Assembly (NCBI RefSeq): GCF_001650905.1
Contig: NZ_LXYG01000016.1
Coordinates: forward strand, 248,001 to 312,000
Origin: Balneola sp. EhC07
GTDB taxonomy: Bacteria; Bacteroidota; Rhodothermia; Balneolales; Balneolaceae
DNA length: 64,000 bases
Direction of reading: 5' to 3'
Made by a program: the position numbers and the translations under genes. Below the pieces are notes generated by a model that was not told the origin of the DNA, made no database searches, and saw nothing but the letters and a program-made list of their open reading frames with translations. Positions 7,860 through 16,605 of this stretch are shown here, in pieces (positions within the stretch are counted from its first letter, which is position 1; the number at the start of each line of letters is the position of its first letter).

Positions 7860-9908
7860 TCAATTCCTTGCTTTAAATCGAACGGCCATGCCTCCACCTC
7901 GAGCCATATTTATTTTTAAGGTAGAAACCGAGTTTACGATCTGTCCATATTTGATCAATAACAGAGGTCTAACTTCATAGTCTGCGGCCGGACCATCAGA
8001 ATAAATAATGGCCTCATATTCTTTTCCATCATCCAGAAAACTCAGATCCACAACATATTCCCGTGCATTTTCATCTGTTACAGCGCCCAGATACCAATCA
8101 TCAGAATTTCGGTCTTTTCTTACAACAGTAACATGTTTCCCAATTTCACCAGCAAGCACTTTTGTGTATTCCCAATCGGTAGGGACATCTTTTATAAACT
8201 GAAATGGGATAGGATAATTTTCATAATTATGGATCAAGTCAGCAGCCATATGAAGCGGACTGTAAATGACTACATAAACAGCCAGTTCACCCGCCAGAGT
8301 AGAGTGAACTCTGTTCTTTGGTCGACCTTCTTCATTATCTTTCAATAAAAGATCGAGAACTCCGGGTGTATAGTCGAACGGACCGGAAAGCATTCGGGTA
8401 AACAAAATGGTTGGTACATAATTGGGTGGATTTCCTCCGTCTCCACTCCATGCATTGTATTCTTGTCCACGGGCTCCTTCTCTGGTCATCATGTTTGGCC
8501 ATGTTCGACGAATTCCTGTGTCTTTGATCGGCTCGTGAACATCCAGCATAATTCCGTGCTCAGCAGCTTTTTCAACTACTTTACGGTAATGACGAACCAT
8601 ATACTGTCCATGATGCCATTGCCCGTTTGCTATCATATCACCCACATAGCCTGATTTTATGGTGTTGATTCCCAATTGCTGGTAATAATCAAAAGCATCA
8701 TCAATCTGAGATTCGTAGTTTTCGATTCCGGTTGAAGTTTCATTATGCATGATAATATTGGTGCCTTTGGATTGAGCATAATCAACCACTTCTTCAAGGT
8801 CATAGTCCGGATAAGATTCAGTAAAACTGAATTGATCGGCATTTTTTGTCCAGTCGCCGTCCCATGTTTCGTTCCAGCCTTCAACCAACACTCCGTTGAA
8901 GCCGTGTTTTGCAGCGAAGTCGATCCATTCTTTAGTGTATTCAGTAGTGGCTCCGTGCTTGTCGCCGGAGTGCCAGGTCTTTCGGTTCAGATGCATATCC
9001 CACCAAATGCCGACGTATTTCCCGGGCTCGATCCACGAGGTATCTTCAATTTTAGAAGGCTCATTCAGATTCAGTTCAATGTAATTGTTCACTAAACCAT
9101 CCAGATCTTCATTTACTTTGATGGTTCTCCATGGAGACACAAAAGGAGTTTTCGCCCGAACTTTATGTCCGGTTCCATCCATCCAGGGAAAAAGCGTAGC
9201 CTGTAGTTTGTTTTCTCCACGGTTGATCAGCGACATCGAAGAATAATCCGTTAAAGCAGCTTCATGAAAACTCAGATATAATCCGTTATCTGTTTTCATA
9301 GTTAGCGGAGTTGCTGCGGTATCAATTTCTGATGCTTTTGAAGCAATGTTTAAATGCTCGTATCTGTTCGGGATGTATGCTTGCAGCCACCAGGAATCAT
9401 GATCATCAGCTAATACGAATTCTGTCTTTTCTTCCATGATCACAAATTCATTCATAGCTTCCTGATCCGGCCATTCATAGCGAATTCCAAGACCGGTATC
9501 ATACAATCTGAAAATGACATTCATCCTTTTACCGGAATCATGTTTCAGATAAACAGCTAATTCCTGATGATTGTCTACTATTTCTTTTACCTCACCCCAG
9601 GGTTGTGTCCATGTGCTGGAAGAATCCCGTTTTCCATAACCGATTATTTCGAAATTTTTGCTAAGATCTTCATCCTCCAATACCACACCCAGATCAGAAG
9701 AAAGAATTACAAACTCGGGACCTTTATTTAATCGGTAAGTAGGAACACCGCTCTTTAGCTCAAATATCAGTTGAAGTTGGCCTGATGGAGAATCCAGTAA
9801 TTGAACAGGAGAAGTAGCTTTTTTCGCCATTCTGTCAATTTTGGTGTTCAGGCAGGATGTAAAACCAATTAATAAAAAGATCGATACAAATCTGAAAAGG
9901 GTAGACAT
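7860..9908 (-). CDS. glycoside hydrolase family 97 alpha-glucosidase-type lipoprotein
   Basis: A 682-residue GH97 enzyme that removes alpha-linked sugars from oligosaccharides. Lipoprotein signal with GFTSC (Cys19), N-terminal beta-sandwich, then the barrel. Glu390 (MHNE), Glu459 (HEP) and Glu483 (GARGQE) are spaced exactly as Glu439, Glu508 and Glu532 of Bacteroides SusB, the inverting branch; the segment that carries the Asp nucleophile in retaining GH97s reads SGYVGD here. So an inverting alpha-glucosidase is most likely. It stands alone: no SusCD pair or other glycosidase is adjacent. The cell location is probably periplasmic, facing membrane. Confidence 0.9.
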   Translation of the reverse strand: MSTLFRFVSIFLLIGFTSCLNTKIDRMAKKATSPVQLLDSPSGQLQLIFELKSGVPTYRLNKGPEFVILSSDLGVVLEDEDLSKNFEIIGYGKRDSSSTWTQPWGEVKEIVDNHQELAVYLKHDSGKRMNVIFRLYDTGLGIRYEWPDQEAMNEFVIMEEKTEFVLADDHDSWWLQAYIPNRYEHLNIASKASEIDTAATPLTMKTDNGLYLSFHEAALTDYSSMSLINRGENKLQATLFPWMDGTGHKVRAKTPFVSPWRTIKVNEDLDGLVNNYIELNLNEPSKIEDTSWIEPGKYVGIWWDMHLNRKTWHSGDKHGATTEYTKEWIDFAAKHGFNGVLVEGWNETWDGDWTKNADQFSFTESYPDYDLEEVVDYAQSKGTNIIMHNETSTGIENYESQIDDAFDYYQQLGINTIKSGYVGDMIANGQWHHGQYMVRHYRKVVEKAAEHGIMLDVHEPIKDTGIRRTWPNMMTREGARGQEYNAWSGDGGNPPNYVPTILFTRMLSGPFDYTPGVLDLLLKDNEEGRPKNRVHSTLAGELAVYVVIYSPLHMAADLIHNYENYPIPFQFIKDVPTDWEYTKVLAGEIGKHVTVVRKDRNSDDWYLGAVTDENAREYVVDLSFLDDGKEYEAIIYSDGPAADYEVRPLLLIKYGQIVNSVSTLKINMARGGGMAVRFKARN

Positions 9909-10050
9909 TTCGTATTATATATGTGAGTGATAAAATGGAAGGTACTAAATGAAGTTATTACTTAGAAAATGAAATGGAATTAGCGGTTATATATGTTAAC
10001 CATTTGTGATATAACTCTACGGCTAAATCTGTTACTTATAGAAAACAAGA

Positions 10051-10692
10051 ATGAACATGAGAAACACTATGTTTAAGAAATTAATATTTACAGGGCTGTT
10101 TTTGAGCCTTACATCTTTAGCTTTTGCACAAGACAAGAAAATGGAAAAGAAACTCGAGAAAGCGACTTTTGGTGCCGGATGTTTCTGGTGTGTGGAAGCT
10201 GTATATGAGCTTGTAGAAGGTGTGGAATATGTAGAATCCGGTTATTCCGGGGGACATGCTGAAGACCCTTCATACAAGCAAGTAGTAAGAGGAAATACCG
10301 GTCATGTGGAAGTGGCCAGAGTTCACTACGATCCTTCGGTAATTTCTTACGAACAATTATTGGAAATTCACTGGCACTCGCATGATCCAACTACTTTAAA
10401 CAGGCAAGGAAATGATGTTGGCGAGCACTACCGTTCGGTGATCTTTTTTCATAATGAAGAACAGAAAAAAGTTGCTGAGGCTTCATTAAAGAAAACGGAT
10501 AAATCCGGTTTATGGGATGATCCGATTGTGACAACCATTGAGTCTCTCAAAAACTATTATGTGGCTGAAAATTACCACCAGAATTACTTCAAGAATAATC
10601 CTAATGCAGGATACTGTTCTTATGTAATTGCTCCGAAGATCAAGAAATTCAAAAAAGAGTTTAAGCATTTACTGAAGAAGACTTCTTCATAA
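10051..10692 (+). CDS. msrA: peptide-methionine (S)-S-oxide reductase, exported
   Basis: Reduces methionine-S-sulfoxide in oxidised proteins. The catalytic GCFWC motif lies near residues 43-47, with the GYSGG and GHVEV blocks and DPTTLNRQGNDVG typical of MsrA. An N-terminal signal peptide (KKLIFTGLFLSLTSLAFA) indicates export to the periplasm. Starts at 10051, 10057 or 10069 would all keep the signal; 10051 is given. Single gene closed by a terminator at 10714-10746. No msrB is fused or adjacent. Confidence 0.95.
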   Translation: MNMRNTMFKKLIFTGLFLSLTSLAFAQDKKMEKKLEKATFGAGCFWCVEAVYELVEGVEYVESGYSGGHAEDPSYKQVVRGNTGHVEVARVHYDPSVISYEQLLEIHWHSHDPTTLNRQGNDVGEHYRSVIFFHNEEQKKVAEASLKKTDKSGLWDDPIVTTIESLKNYYVAENYHQNYFKNNPNAGYCSYVIAPKIKKFKKEFKHLLKKTSS

Positions 10693-10713
10693 TGAAAGGT
10701 AGTATTTGATTTT

Positions 10714-10746
10714 AAAGCTCGTTTCTGAAAAGAAACGGGCTTTTTT
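10714..10746 (+). terminator. Terminator of msrA
   Basis: AAAGCTCGTTTC pairs with GAAACGGGCTTT around a 6-nt loop, followed by a T-run, 22 nt after the msrA stop. Confidence 0.88.
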
Positions 10747-10753
10747 ATTACCA

Positions 10754-10786
10754 ATAAAAAAAGCCCTCCGAAATTCGAAGGGCTTT
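10754..10786 (-). terminator. Terminator of the gene at 10837-11406
   Basis: On the minus strand AAGCCCTTCGAA pairs with TTCGGAGGGCTT and is followed by seven T residues. It comes directly after the conserved 31-nt block at 10785-10815. Confidence 0.85.
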
Positions 10787-10815
10787 ATAAATGCAAGTAG
10801 TGAAGACCTTAGTCC
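10785..10815 (-). repeat. conserved 31-nt 3' UTR block, copy 1
   Basis: Identical over 31 nt to 11495-11525, with similarity continuing to the stop-codon side (CGTT and GTTT blocks shared). On the transcribed strand it includes AAGGTCTTCACTACTTGC. Each copy lies between a stop codon and that gene's own terminator, and the two terminator stems differ in sequence. Confidence 0.85.
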
Positions 10816-10836
10816 ACGTTTGTTTGATTAGTACTC

Positions 10837-11406
10837 TTAAGGATTTATATAATAGGTAATTTCTTTTACCTGGTTGGTAGATGCATCAAAATAAATGAGC
10901 ATTCCATCCCATTCATTTACCTCCATATCAAATATCAAAATGTAATCAGGCGCTCGAAGCGTAGAAGGCTTTATTTTGAGATCACTTCCAAATTTCTGTT
11001 TCATCAAATCAAAAGAATCCTCCACTCTAATTGATTCCCCTAAAACTTTTACGGTTAGCGCAGAACGAGAAGTAGCTGTAATACCAGAGATATATGGATC
11101 CTCTACCTGGGCATAATAGCCTAAATCAAGACCAGTGAATTTATAATTAATACTTCCAAAACTGGAAACATTTTTTGAAGTGGGGCTTCCAAAAATATCA
11201 TATAACAACTCTTCGTCGTTTGCAATAGAGTTTAGCTGAGCCATGGTATAACCATTGTACTTAATCTGTTGGTATTGAGAATCTGAGATTATATTTATTC
11301 CATGGGGCTGTGTATCGAGAGGGAGTTTTATTATTTCCTGAGCATGCAAATTTATGCTAAGGGTAAGAGATAATATAAAGGCAAAGTAGGGCAGAAGTAG
11401 TTTCAT
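10837..11406 (-). CDS. hypothetical secreted protein
   Basis: A 189-residue protein, not recognised. Signal peptide MKLLLPYFAFILSLTLSINLHAQ, then a soluble domain with mixed strands and helices and no cysteines, so probably periplasmic. No domain could be named. It stands alone with its own terminator. Its 3' UTR carries the same 31-nt block as mdh, which lies just upstream in the same direction. Confidence 0.7.
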   Translation of the reverse strand: MKLLLPYFAFILSLTLSINLHAQEIIKLPLDTQPHGINIISDSQYQQIKYNGYTMAQLNSIANDEELLYDIFGSPTSKNVSSFGSINYKFTGLDLGYYAQVEDPYISGITATSRSALTVKVLGESIRVEDSFDLMKQKFGSDLKIKPSTLRAPDYILIFDMEVNEWDGMLIYFDASTNQVKEITYYINP

Positions 11407-11460
11407 AATATTGTTGTTCTTGAACGTACACTAATTGATGTCTACCTAAAGTAAGCATAT

Positions 11461-11495
11461 AAAAAAATCCCTCACAAGAAATTCTTGAGAGGGAT
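11461..11495 (-). terminator. Terminator of mdh
   Basis: On the minus strand AATCCCTCTCAAGAA and TTCTTGTGAGGGATT form a long stem, followed by T residues. It lies directly after the second copy of the 31-nt block. Confidence 0.88.
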
Positions 11496-11525
11496 TATAA
11501 ATGCAAGTAGTGAAGACCTTAGTCC
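11495..11525 (-). repeat. conserved 31-nt 3' UTR block, copy 2
   Basis: Second identical copy of the block at 10785-10815, here between the mdh stop (11534) and the mdh terminator. Confidence 0.85.
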
Positions 11526-11533
11526 TCGTTAGT

Positions 11534-12490
11534 TTACTTATTCATTAGTTTTTTAAAGTCGTTGAGTGTGCCACGCACAGCATCAGCCGACTGATGCATA
11601 AGATCGGTTTCTTCTTTGGTTAATTCAACCTCAATTACTTCTTTGATTCCGCCTTTGCCTAATTTCACGGGAACGCCGATGTAAAGATCATCAACACCGT
11701 ACTGGCCATCAATATGAGCGCAAACCGGGAAAATTCTGTTTTGGTCAAGAAGTATTGCTTCCACCATTTGAGCAGCAGCAGCACCTGGAGCATACCAAGC
11801 TGATGTTCCCATCAAACCAACAATTTCTCCACCACCTTTTTTAGCACGGTTTACAATTTCTTCCAGTCTTTCATCAGAAATGAAGTGTGTAATCGGCATT
11901 CCGGCAAGTGTAGTAAATCTTGGAAGCGGAACCATAGTATCACCATGTCCACCCATCAACAATGCTTGAATGTCTTTAGGAGAAACGTCCAGCTCTTCAG
12001 CGATGAACGCACGGTAACGAGCAGTGTCTAAGATTCCAGCCATTCCCATTACTTTCTCGTACGGAAGTCCTGAAGCATCTTTTGCAACCTGCACCATTAC
12101 ATCTAAAGGATTAGAAACCACAATAATGATCGTATCAGGAGAGTGCTTTACCAATTGCTCAGTTACGCTTCTAACAATATTTGCGTTGATCTCTAAAAGA
12201 TCGTCACGACTCATTCCCGGTCTTCTCGGAACACCGGCTGTAATCACACAAACATCTGAATTTGCAGTATCTGCATAATCAGTAGTTCCTTTAACTCTTG
12301 TATCGAACAAGTGAATCGGTGATGCTTCCCACTGATCTAAAGCTCTTCCCTTTGAGGGGTAAAATGTTTTATCGTCTTCTTTGCGTTCCAGATCAACGGC
12401 GATCACTTCTTTGGCGAAGTCTCTTTGAGCAACGCTTAATGCTACGGTCGAACCAACATTTCCACCTGCTCCTACAACTGTTACTTTCAT
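11534..12490 (-). CDS. mdh: malate dehydrogenase
   Basis: Interconverts malate and oxaloacetate with NAD in the citric acid cycle. The 318 residues show the LDH-like MDH layout: Rossmann motif GAGGNVGSTVA at the N-terminus, the substrate loop RRPGMSRDDLL with its arginines, NPLDVM, and the catalytic His in GGHGDTMVPL. The arginine in RRPG fits malate rather than lactate as substrate. It is a single gene with a terminator; upstream lies an A/T-rich hairpin. Confidence 0.96.
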   Translation of the reverse strand: MKVTVVGAGGNVGSTVALSVAQRDFAKEVIAVDLERKEDDKTFYPSKGRALDQWEASPIHLFDTRVKGTTDYADTANSDVCVITAGVPRRPGMSRDDLLEINANIVRSVTEQLVKHSPDTIIIVVSNPLDVMVQVAKDASGLPYEKVMGMAGILDTARYRAFIAEELDVSPKDIQALLMGGHGDTMVPLPRFTTLAGMPITHFISDERLEEIVNRAKKGGGEIVGLMGTSAWYAPGAAAAQMVEAILLDQNRIFPVCAHIDGQYGVDDLYIGVPVKLGKGGIKEVIEVELTKEETDLMHQSADAVRGTLNDFKKLMNK

Positions 12491-12558
12491 TAGATTGTTT
12501 GTTTGTGATTAAGTTTTATAAAAATCCCTTTCAGACTCTAAAATTATGAATTATAAAT

Positions 12559-12608
12559 GATGAATGTTGAATTAATTCGATTTCAAAAATCATAATTCAG
12601 CATTCATC
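12559..12608. repeat. intergenic A/T-rich inverted repeat
   Basis: GATGAATGTTGAATTA (12559-12574) pairs with TAATTCAGCATTCATC (12593-12608), 15 of 16 Watson-Crick plus one G-T. It covers the stop codon of the next upstream gene and lacks a T-run. It uses the same TGTTGAAT-type words as the spacers at 3958 and 19843. Confidence 0.7.
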
Positions 12609-12963
12609 TTTTTCTAACTTTCCCAAGAATATTCTCAGAAGATAACAATCCTGCAACAAGCCAAGTTATCGAAATCCACGCATCATTTCCTATCCACAAA
12701 ATCAAAAGGCAAATACAAAATGCTACCAGTCCATATATAAAAAAAGAAGATGGAACCTCATTGGTATCAAAATCAATCGGATAGCAAATAGCGGGGACCA
12801 AAGTAAAGCCAAAGCATAAAATTAGAAGAAGACTAATTTTGAACCAAAAATTAGAAATTAAAATCCAAGAAGTAAAAATTTCATATGCAGCCCAAGACAT
12901 CATTATTATTACTGAGCAACCAAAAAGAATTAATTTTAACCATCTAAAGAATTCAAAATTCAT
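12604..12963 (-). CDS. hypothetical integral membrane protein
   Basis: A 119-residue protein with about four membrane helices (roughly residues 8-30, 40-60, 73-92 and 94-108) and a basic C-terminus (KVRKR). It is not recognised. Its ATG overlaps the nadK stop (ATGA), so it is translated with nadK, although it contains nothing that links it to NADP synthesis. Confidence 0.65.
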   Translation of the reverse strand: MNFEFFRWLKLILFGCSVIIMMSWAAYEIFTSWILISNFWFKISLLLILCFGFTLVPAICYPIDFDTNEVPSSFFIYGLVAFCICLLILWIGNDAWISITWLVAGLLSSENILGKVRKR

Positions 12964-13859
12964 AATTCTTCATTCCTAATTCGTCTTGAGTCTTTCCCCC
13001 ACATCAATTTATTCCGGAGTGTTTCAAAGTAATCCTGACCGGGTAATCTTATTAAGTTAAAGGCCAGATCAGAAGCTATGATCTCTACTTCCAGCGGCAG
13101 CGTATCCACTTTATAATGCACACCATCGTATGAAAACGAAACATCACTTTCCTGTTCTTCTACTCGGATCTTCAGCGGTTTGTCAGAACGAACTACCAGA
13201 GGTCGTGTAGTTAACGTGTGTGGATTGATAGGTGTAACCAGCATAACTCCAGATCCGGGAACAACGATCGGTCCTCCTGAGGATAAATTATATGCAGTTG
13301 AGCCGGTGGATGAAGCAACAATTAATCCATCCGCCCAATACGTATTGATCAAACTGCCGTCATATTCAGCCGTTATATTGATCATGGCTGTAGAATCTTT
13401 ACGGGCGAATAGAAATTCATTCAAAGCAAAGTATTCATTTCCGGTAGAATCTACGGCTTTAAGAAAATGACGTTTGTCAATGGTGTAGTTTCCGCTTTTT
13501 ACTTTTTGAAGTGCTTCTTTAAGATCTTCAAATTTGGTGTCGGTCATAAAACCCAAACGCCCACCATTTACTCCTAAAATTGGTTTGGAAGAATGAGATG
13601 AAATTCTGGCCGTATATAAAATCGTGCCATCCCCGCCAATTACTATAACTAGATCGCATTCATCAATGGCTTGCTTATCAGAATTGGTTTTTTGAATTAC
13701 GTCAGGGTTATGGAAGCCGGTTAGCTTACAAGTTTCTTCAGAGATCAAAAGTGAAACAGAATTCTCTCCCGCCCAATCAATTGTTTCCTTAAGAACCTTT
13801 TTTACTTCAAACTTATTGGGATTGGCAACTACGGCAAATTTCATATTAATTTGATTCAT
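12960..13859 (-). CDS. nadK: NAD kinase
   Basis: Phosphorylates NAD to NADP. GGDGT at residues 75-79 (VIGGDGTILYTAR), the NEFLF segment and the glycine-rich STGSTAYNLSSGGPIV are the family's defining blocks; 299 residues is normal. It overlaps the upstream lipoprotein gene by 14 nt and the downstream membrane protein by 4 nt, so ddl, the binding protein, nadK and the membrane protein form one operon. Confidence 0.96.
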   Translation of the reverse strand: MNQINMKFAVVANPNKFEVKKVLKETIDWAGENSVSLLISEETCKLTGFHNPDVIQKTNSDKQAIDECDLVIVIGGDGTILYTARISSHSSKPILGVNGGRLGFMTDTKFEDLKEALQKVKSGNYTIDKRHFLKAVDSTGNEYFALNEFLFARKDSTAMINITAEYDGSLINTYWADGLIVASSTGSTAYNLSSGGPIVVPGSGVMLVTPINPHTLTTRPLVVRSDKPLKIRVEEQESDVSFSYDGVHYKVDTLPLEVEIIASDLAFNLIRLPGQDYFETLRNKLMWGKDSRRIRNEEL

Positions 13860-15270
13860 TAATAGTTACCCCATCAAAAGAGATATTCCAAGGATATTTG
13901 GAGATGGTGATTCCTGAAACGTTTGGTTGAGTTAAAACCAGAACAGGCATCTTCCAACTAACAGTTTTTTGTGCACCCGGGAACCTGATAGTGGAAAATG
14001 AAATATCATCGGTGATTGCGTAGGATGAATTTAGTACGATGGTAGCGCCGGTGCCCGATAATTTTTCTGCGATAGCATCAATCAGGAACACTTCAGCAGG
14101 ATTGCCTGTGTAGGAAATATAAGCTGTTTGCTTTCTCAGACTGTCCGAAAAAGGGCGTTTATTTTTGATCTCGACAGAGCCAAGCGTTTTTTCAAAGCTA
14201 AGGAAATCATTGTTCTGAGATACTAAATAAGAGAATAGTGATGTATTTCCGGATGCCTGATTGTAATAAAAGTTGATCTCATTATTAACAGGTGGATTGT
14301 AAAGAGAAAAAGAGGGCTCAAATTTCAAATCTCCGGATCCCGTAGTATCCGTAACTTCCTGTATAGTATTCGGACCGAGTTCAACTAAAGCGTCCAGATT
14401 GCCATTAGTAAAATCCTGATAGAGATCAGATTCTGTTTTTCCATGTGTAATATCTAATCTGGTTGGAACTTTTTGATCCTGAAAGTATTCATCATTGGAC
14501 GCCAGAATTAAAAGGTTGTTTTTTTTCTGAGCCAGATAATAACTGCCGGTACCGATAGGGTCTGTGATGGGATTGTTATTGTTGGGAATACTTTCTTTTG
14601 GATAAACGGAAGCCAATGGGTGAGCTAGTTTTTCAAGTAATTCTGAATCTTTCTTTGCAAGCTGAATGACCAGAGTTGAGTCGTTAGAGGAATAAATTCC
14701 CTCAATGGATTTGATCGTCCTGTTAGCAGGGATTTTTATAAAAGTTTGCTCTGTATGGTATGCATTAAATCCTTTAACGGACTTAAACATGTCTGCAGCA
14801 TTATCGGGTACAAGTATAGACGCCATACGTTCAAAGTTAAGAACAATGTCTTCCGGAGTAACTAGTCTTCCAATACCACTTGTAAATCTGGAATCATCGT
14901 GATAGTACAAATTGTCACGCAGAGTAAATGTGTATCTAAGAGAGTCCCTGGTTATGGTCCATTTTTTAGCAATAGCCGGTTTCACATCTCCATTAGCATC
15001 AATTTGAGTCAAGCCATCATAGATCAGAGCATTGATTCTGAACTCACTACTTGTAGTTGCAAAAAGAGGGTCTAAAGTTTGAATGCTGTTCAATTCTCCG
15101 ATCTTCAGATTTGTAAAATCATCCTGAACCTCGGCTCTTTTTGTAGTATCGCTGGTTTTATCAGAGGGAAACATCCCACTTGAATCATCAACAATGGTTA
15201 TTTCAGTGCTTTTCCCGCAAGAAATAATCAGAAAAAGTAAACATAGTATGCTTATCGCTTTAAATCTCAT
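13846..15270 (-). CDS. peptide/oligopeptide-type ABC substrate-binding lipoprotein (family 5)
   Basis: A 474-residue protein with lipobox LLFLIISC, then the start of a family 5 binding protein (SIQTLDPLFA, YDGLTQIDANGDVKPAIAKKW, YTFTLRDNLYYHD, EDIVLNFERM). The family delivers oligopeptides or similar ligands to ABC permeases. No permease or ATPase gene is beside it. It lies 3 nt after ddl and overlaps nadK by 14 nt. The second half is divergent, so ligand and role remain open. Confidence 0.85.
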   Translation of the reverse strand: MRFKAISILCLLFLIISCGKSTEITIVDDSSGMFPSDKTSDTTKRAEVQDDFTNLKIGELNSIQTLDPLFATTSSEFRINALIYDGLTQIDANGDVKPAIAKKWTITRDSLRYTFTLRDNLYYHDDSRFTSGIGRLVTPEDIVLNFERMASILVPDNAADMFKSVKGFNAYHTEQTFIKIPANRTIKSIEGIYSSNDSTLVIQLAKKDSELLEKLAHPLASVYPKESIPNNNNPITDPIGTGSYYLAQKKNNLLILASNDEYFQDQKVPTRLDITHGKTESDLYQDFTNGNLDALVELGPNTIQEVTDTTGSGDLKFEPSFSLYNPPVNNEINFYYNQASGNTSLFSYLVSQNNDFLSFEKTLGSVEIKNKRPFSDSLRKQTAYISYTGNPAEVFLIDAIAEKLSGTGATIVLNSSYAITDDISFSTIRFPGAQKTVSWKMPVLVLTQPNVSGITISKYPWNISFDGVTINESN

Positions 15271-15273
15271 AAA

Positions 15274-16467
15274 CTAGTTTTTTATACCTTTTAGTCCTTT
15301 AATGCCTTTTACTGCTTTTTCATTCAATAGGTTAGTCTCATAACTCTGAACACGCCCATTTTTTTGCTGATGATTTTGGATAGCAATTTCTATCAATTCA
15401 TCAATGAGCTGTTTAAATGAGATATCAGACTTATCCCATAAATAGAATGAGAAAGAACCCGGAATAGTATTGATCTCATTGAAATAAACTTGTTCAGTTT
15501 CAGCATTTACCAAAAAGTCTAACCGTGCAACCCCACTTGCACCGAAAGTCTTAAAAGTTCGGATCGCCAGTTCTCTGATTTCTTCGGTAAGTTCAGAAGA
15601 GATGTCAGCGGGAATAACACGATCTGCAGAAGCCATTCCTTTATCCGCACCTTCTCCGCTTTGATATTTATCTTTAAAAGAAAGTGTTTCTGTGGTTCCC
15701 AAAGGTTTTTCGCAAACACTGGCTCGGCATTCCTGCGCGGTACCTAAAACCGAACAATTTATTTCCATCAACGGATGAACAGCTTCTTCGATCAATAAGT
15801 GAGCGTCGTATCGGAAAGCCATTTCAACGGCGTTGATCAACTCATCTTTTGAAGTAGCTTTAGCCACACCAATACTGCTTCCTAAACTGCATGGCTTAAC
15901 TATCAATGGATATCCAAGAATTTCAGCTTCTTTGATTATTGTTTCCTGATCTGTTTCCCAATTTGATTCATAGAAATCCAGACTGTCTGTTACCGGTATA
16001 TCATTGGCAACACAAACTTGCTTGGCTTTTACTTTATCCATCCCTAAAGAAGAAGCCAAAACATCGCTTCCTGTATAAGGCACATTAAAGAAATCACAAA
16101 TTCCCTGAAACGCACCGTTTTCTCCTCCACTGCCATGAAAAGCGCAAACTACTGCATAAACTGGATAAGATTTCGGCTTTGAAAATAATCCGGAAGAGTT
16201 TTGTTGTTTAAGATGCGTTCTTCCGATGTCATCTTTAACAAAAGCGCATTGAAGAGCATTTTCTTCCAGCAATGACAGATCCTTGTAAGTTTCTAATTCT
16301 AAAAGCTGGTTGCCTGTAAACCATTTTCCGGACTTACTTATATACAACGGAACGAGGTTATACTGAGAGTTTTCCATACTGGAAATAGCTTGTATTGCCG
16401 AAAGCACAGAAACTTCGTGTTCAGGAGAAACGCCGCCGAAGGCAATTATCAAATTCTTAGTAGACAT
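15274..16467 (-). CDS. ddl: D-alanine--D-alanine ligase
   Basis: Makes the D-Ala-D-Ala dipeptide for peptidoglycan with ATP. IAFGGVSPEHEVSVLSA at the N-terminus, the ATP-grasp region (PLIVKPCSLGSSIGVAKA) and FNEINTIPGSFSFYLWD are clear. At 397 residues it is a little long: the last 15 residues are a repeat of Lys-Gly-hydrophobic units (AVKGIKGLKGIKN) made by a 9-bp DNA repeat next to the stop codon. First gene of the nadK operon. Confidence 0.95.
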   Translation of the reverse strand: MSTKNLIIAFGGVSPEHEVSVLSAIQAISSMENSQYNLVPLYISKSGKWFTGNQLLELETYKDLSLLEENALQCAFVKDDIGRTHLKQQNSSGLFSKPKSYPVYAVVCAFHGSGGENGAFQGICDFFNVPYTGSDVLASSLGMDKVKAKQVCVANDIPVTDSLDFYESNWETDQETIIKEAEILGYPLIVKPCSLGSSIGVAKATSKDELINAVEMAFRYDAHLLIEEAVHPLMEINCSVLGTAQECRASVCEKPLGTTETLSFKDKYQSGEGADKGMASADRVIPADISSELTEEIRELAIRTFKTFGASGVARLDFLVNAETEQVYFNEINTIPGSFSFYLWDKSDISFKQLIDELIEIAIQNHQQKNGRVQSYETNLLNEKAVKGIKGLKGIKN

Positions 16468-16605
16468 AGAGATAATGAAATTTTTTTATTGATGGAAAAT
16501 AGGGAATTGTTTGTGCTTTTCATTAACAATTAAACTCTTTCAAATTTGTTCCGACACAAGTTTTTTATGATCTTCAATGTCCTGTCAAATCTTCAAAATA
16601 CATAC

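Noticed and set aside
8657-9095. Open frames of 60-116 codons on both strands inside the GH97 gene
   Set aside because: They overlap a strongly conserved enzyme, have no family resemblance and reflect codon bias of the real gene.
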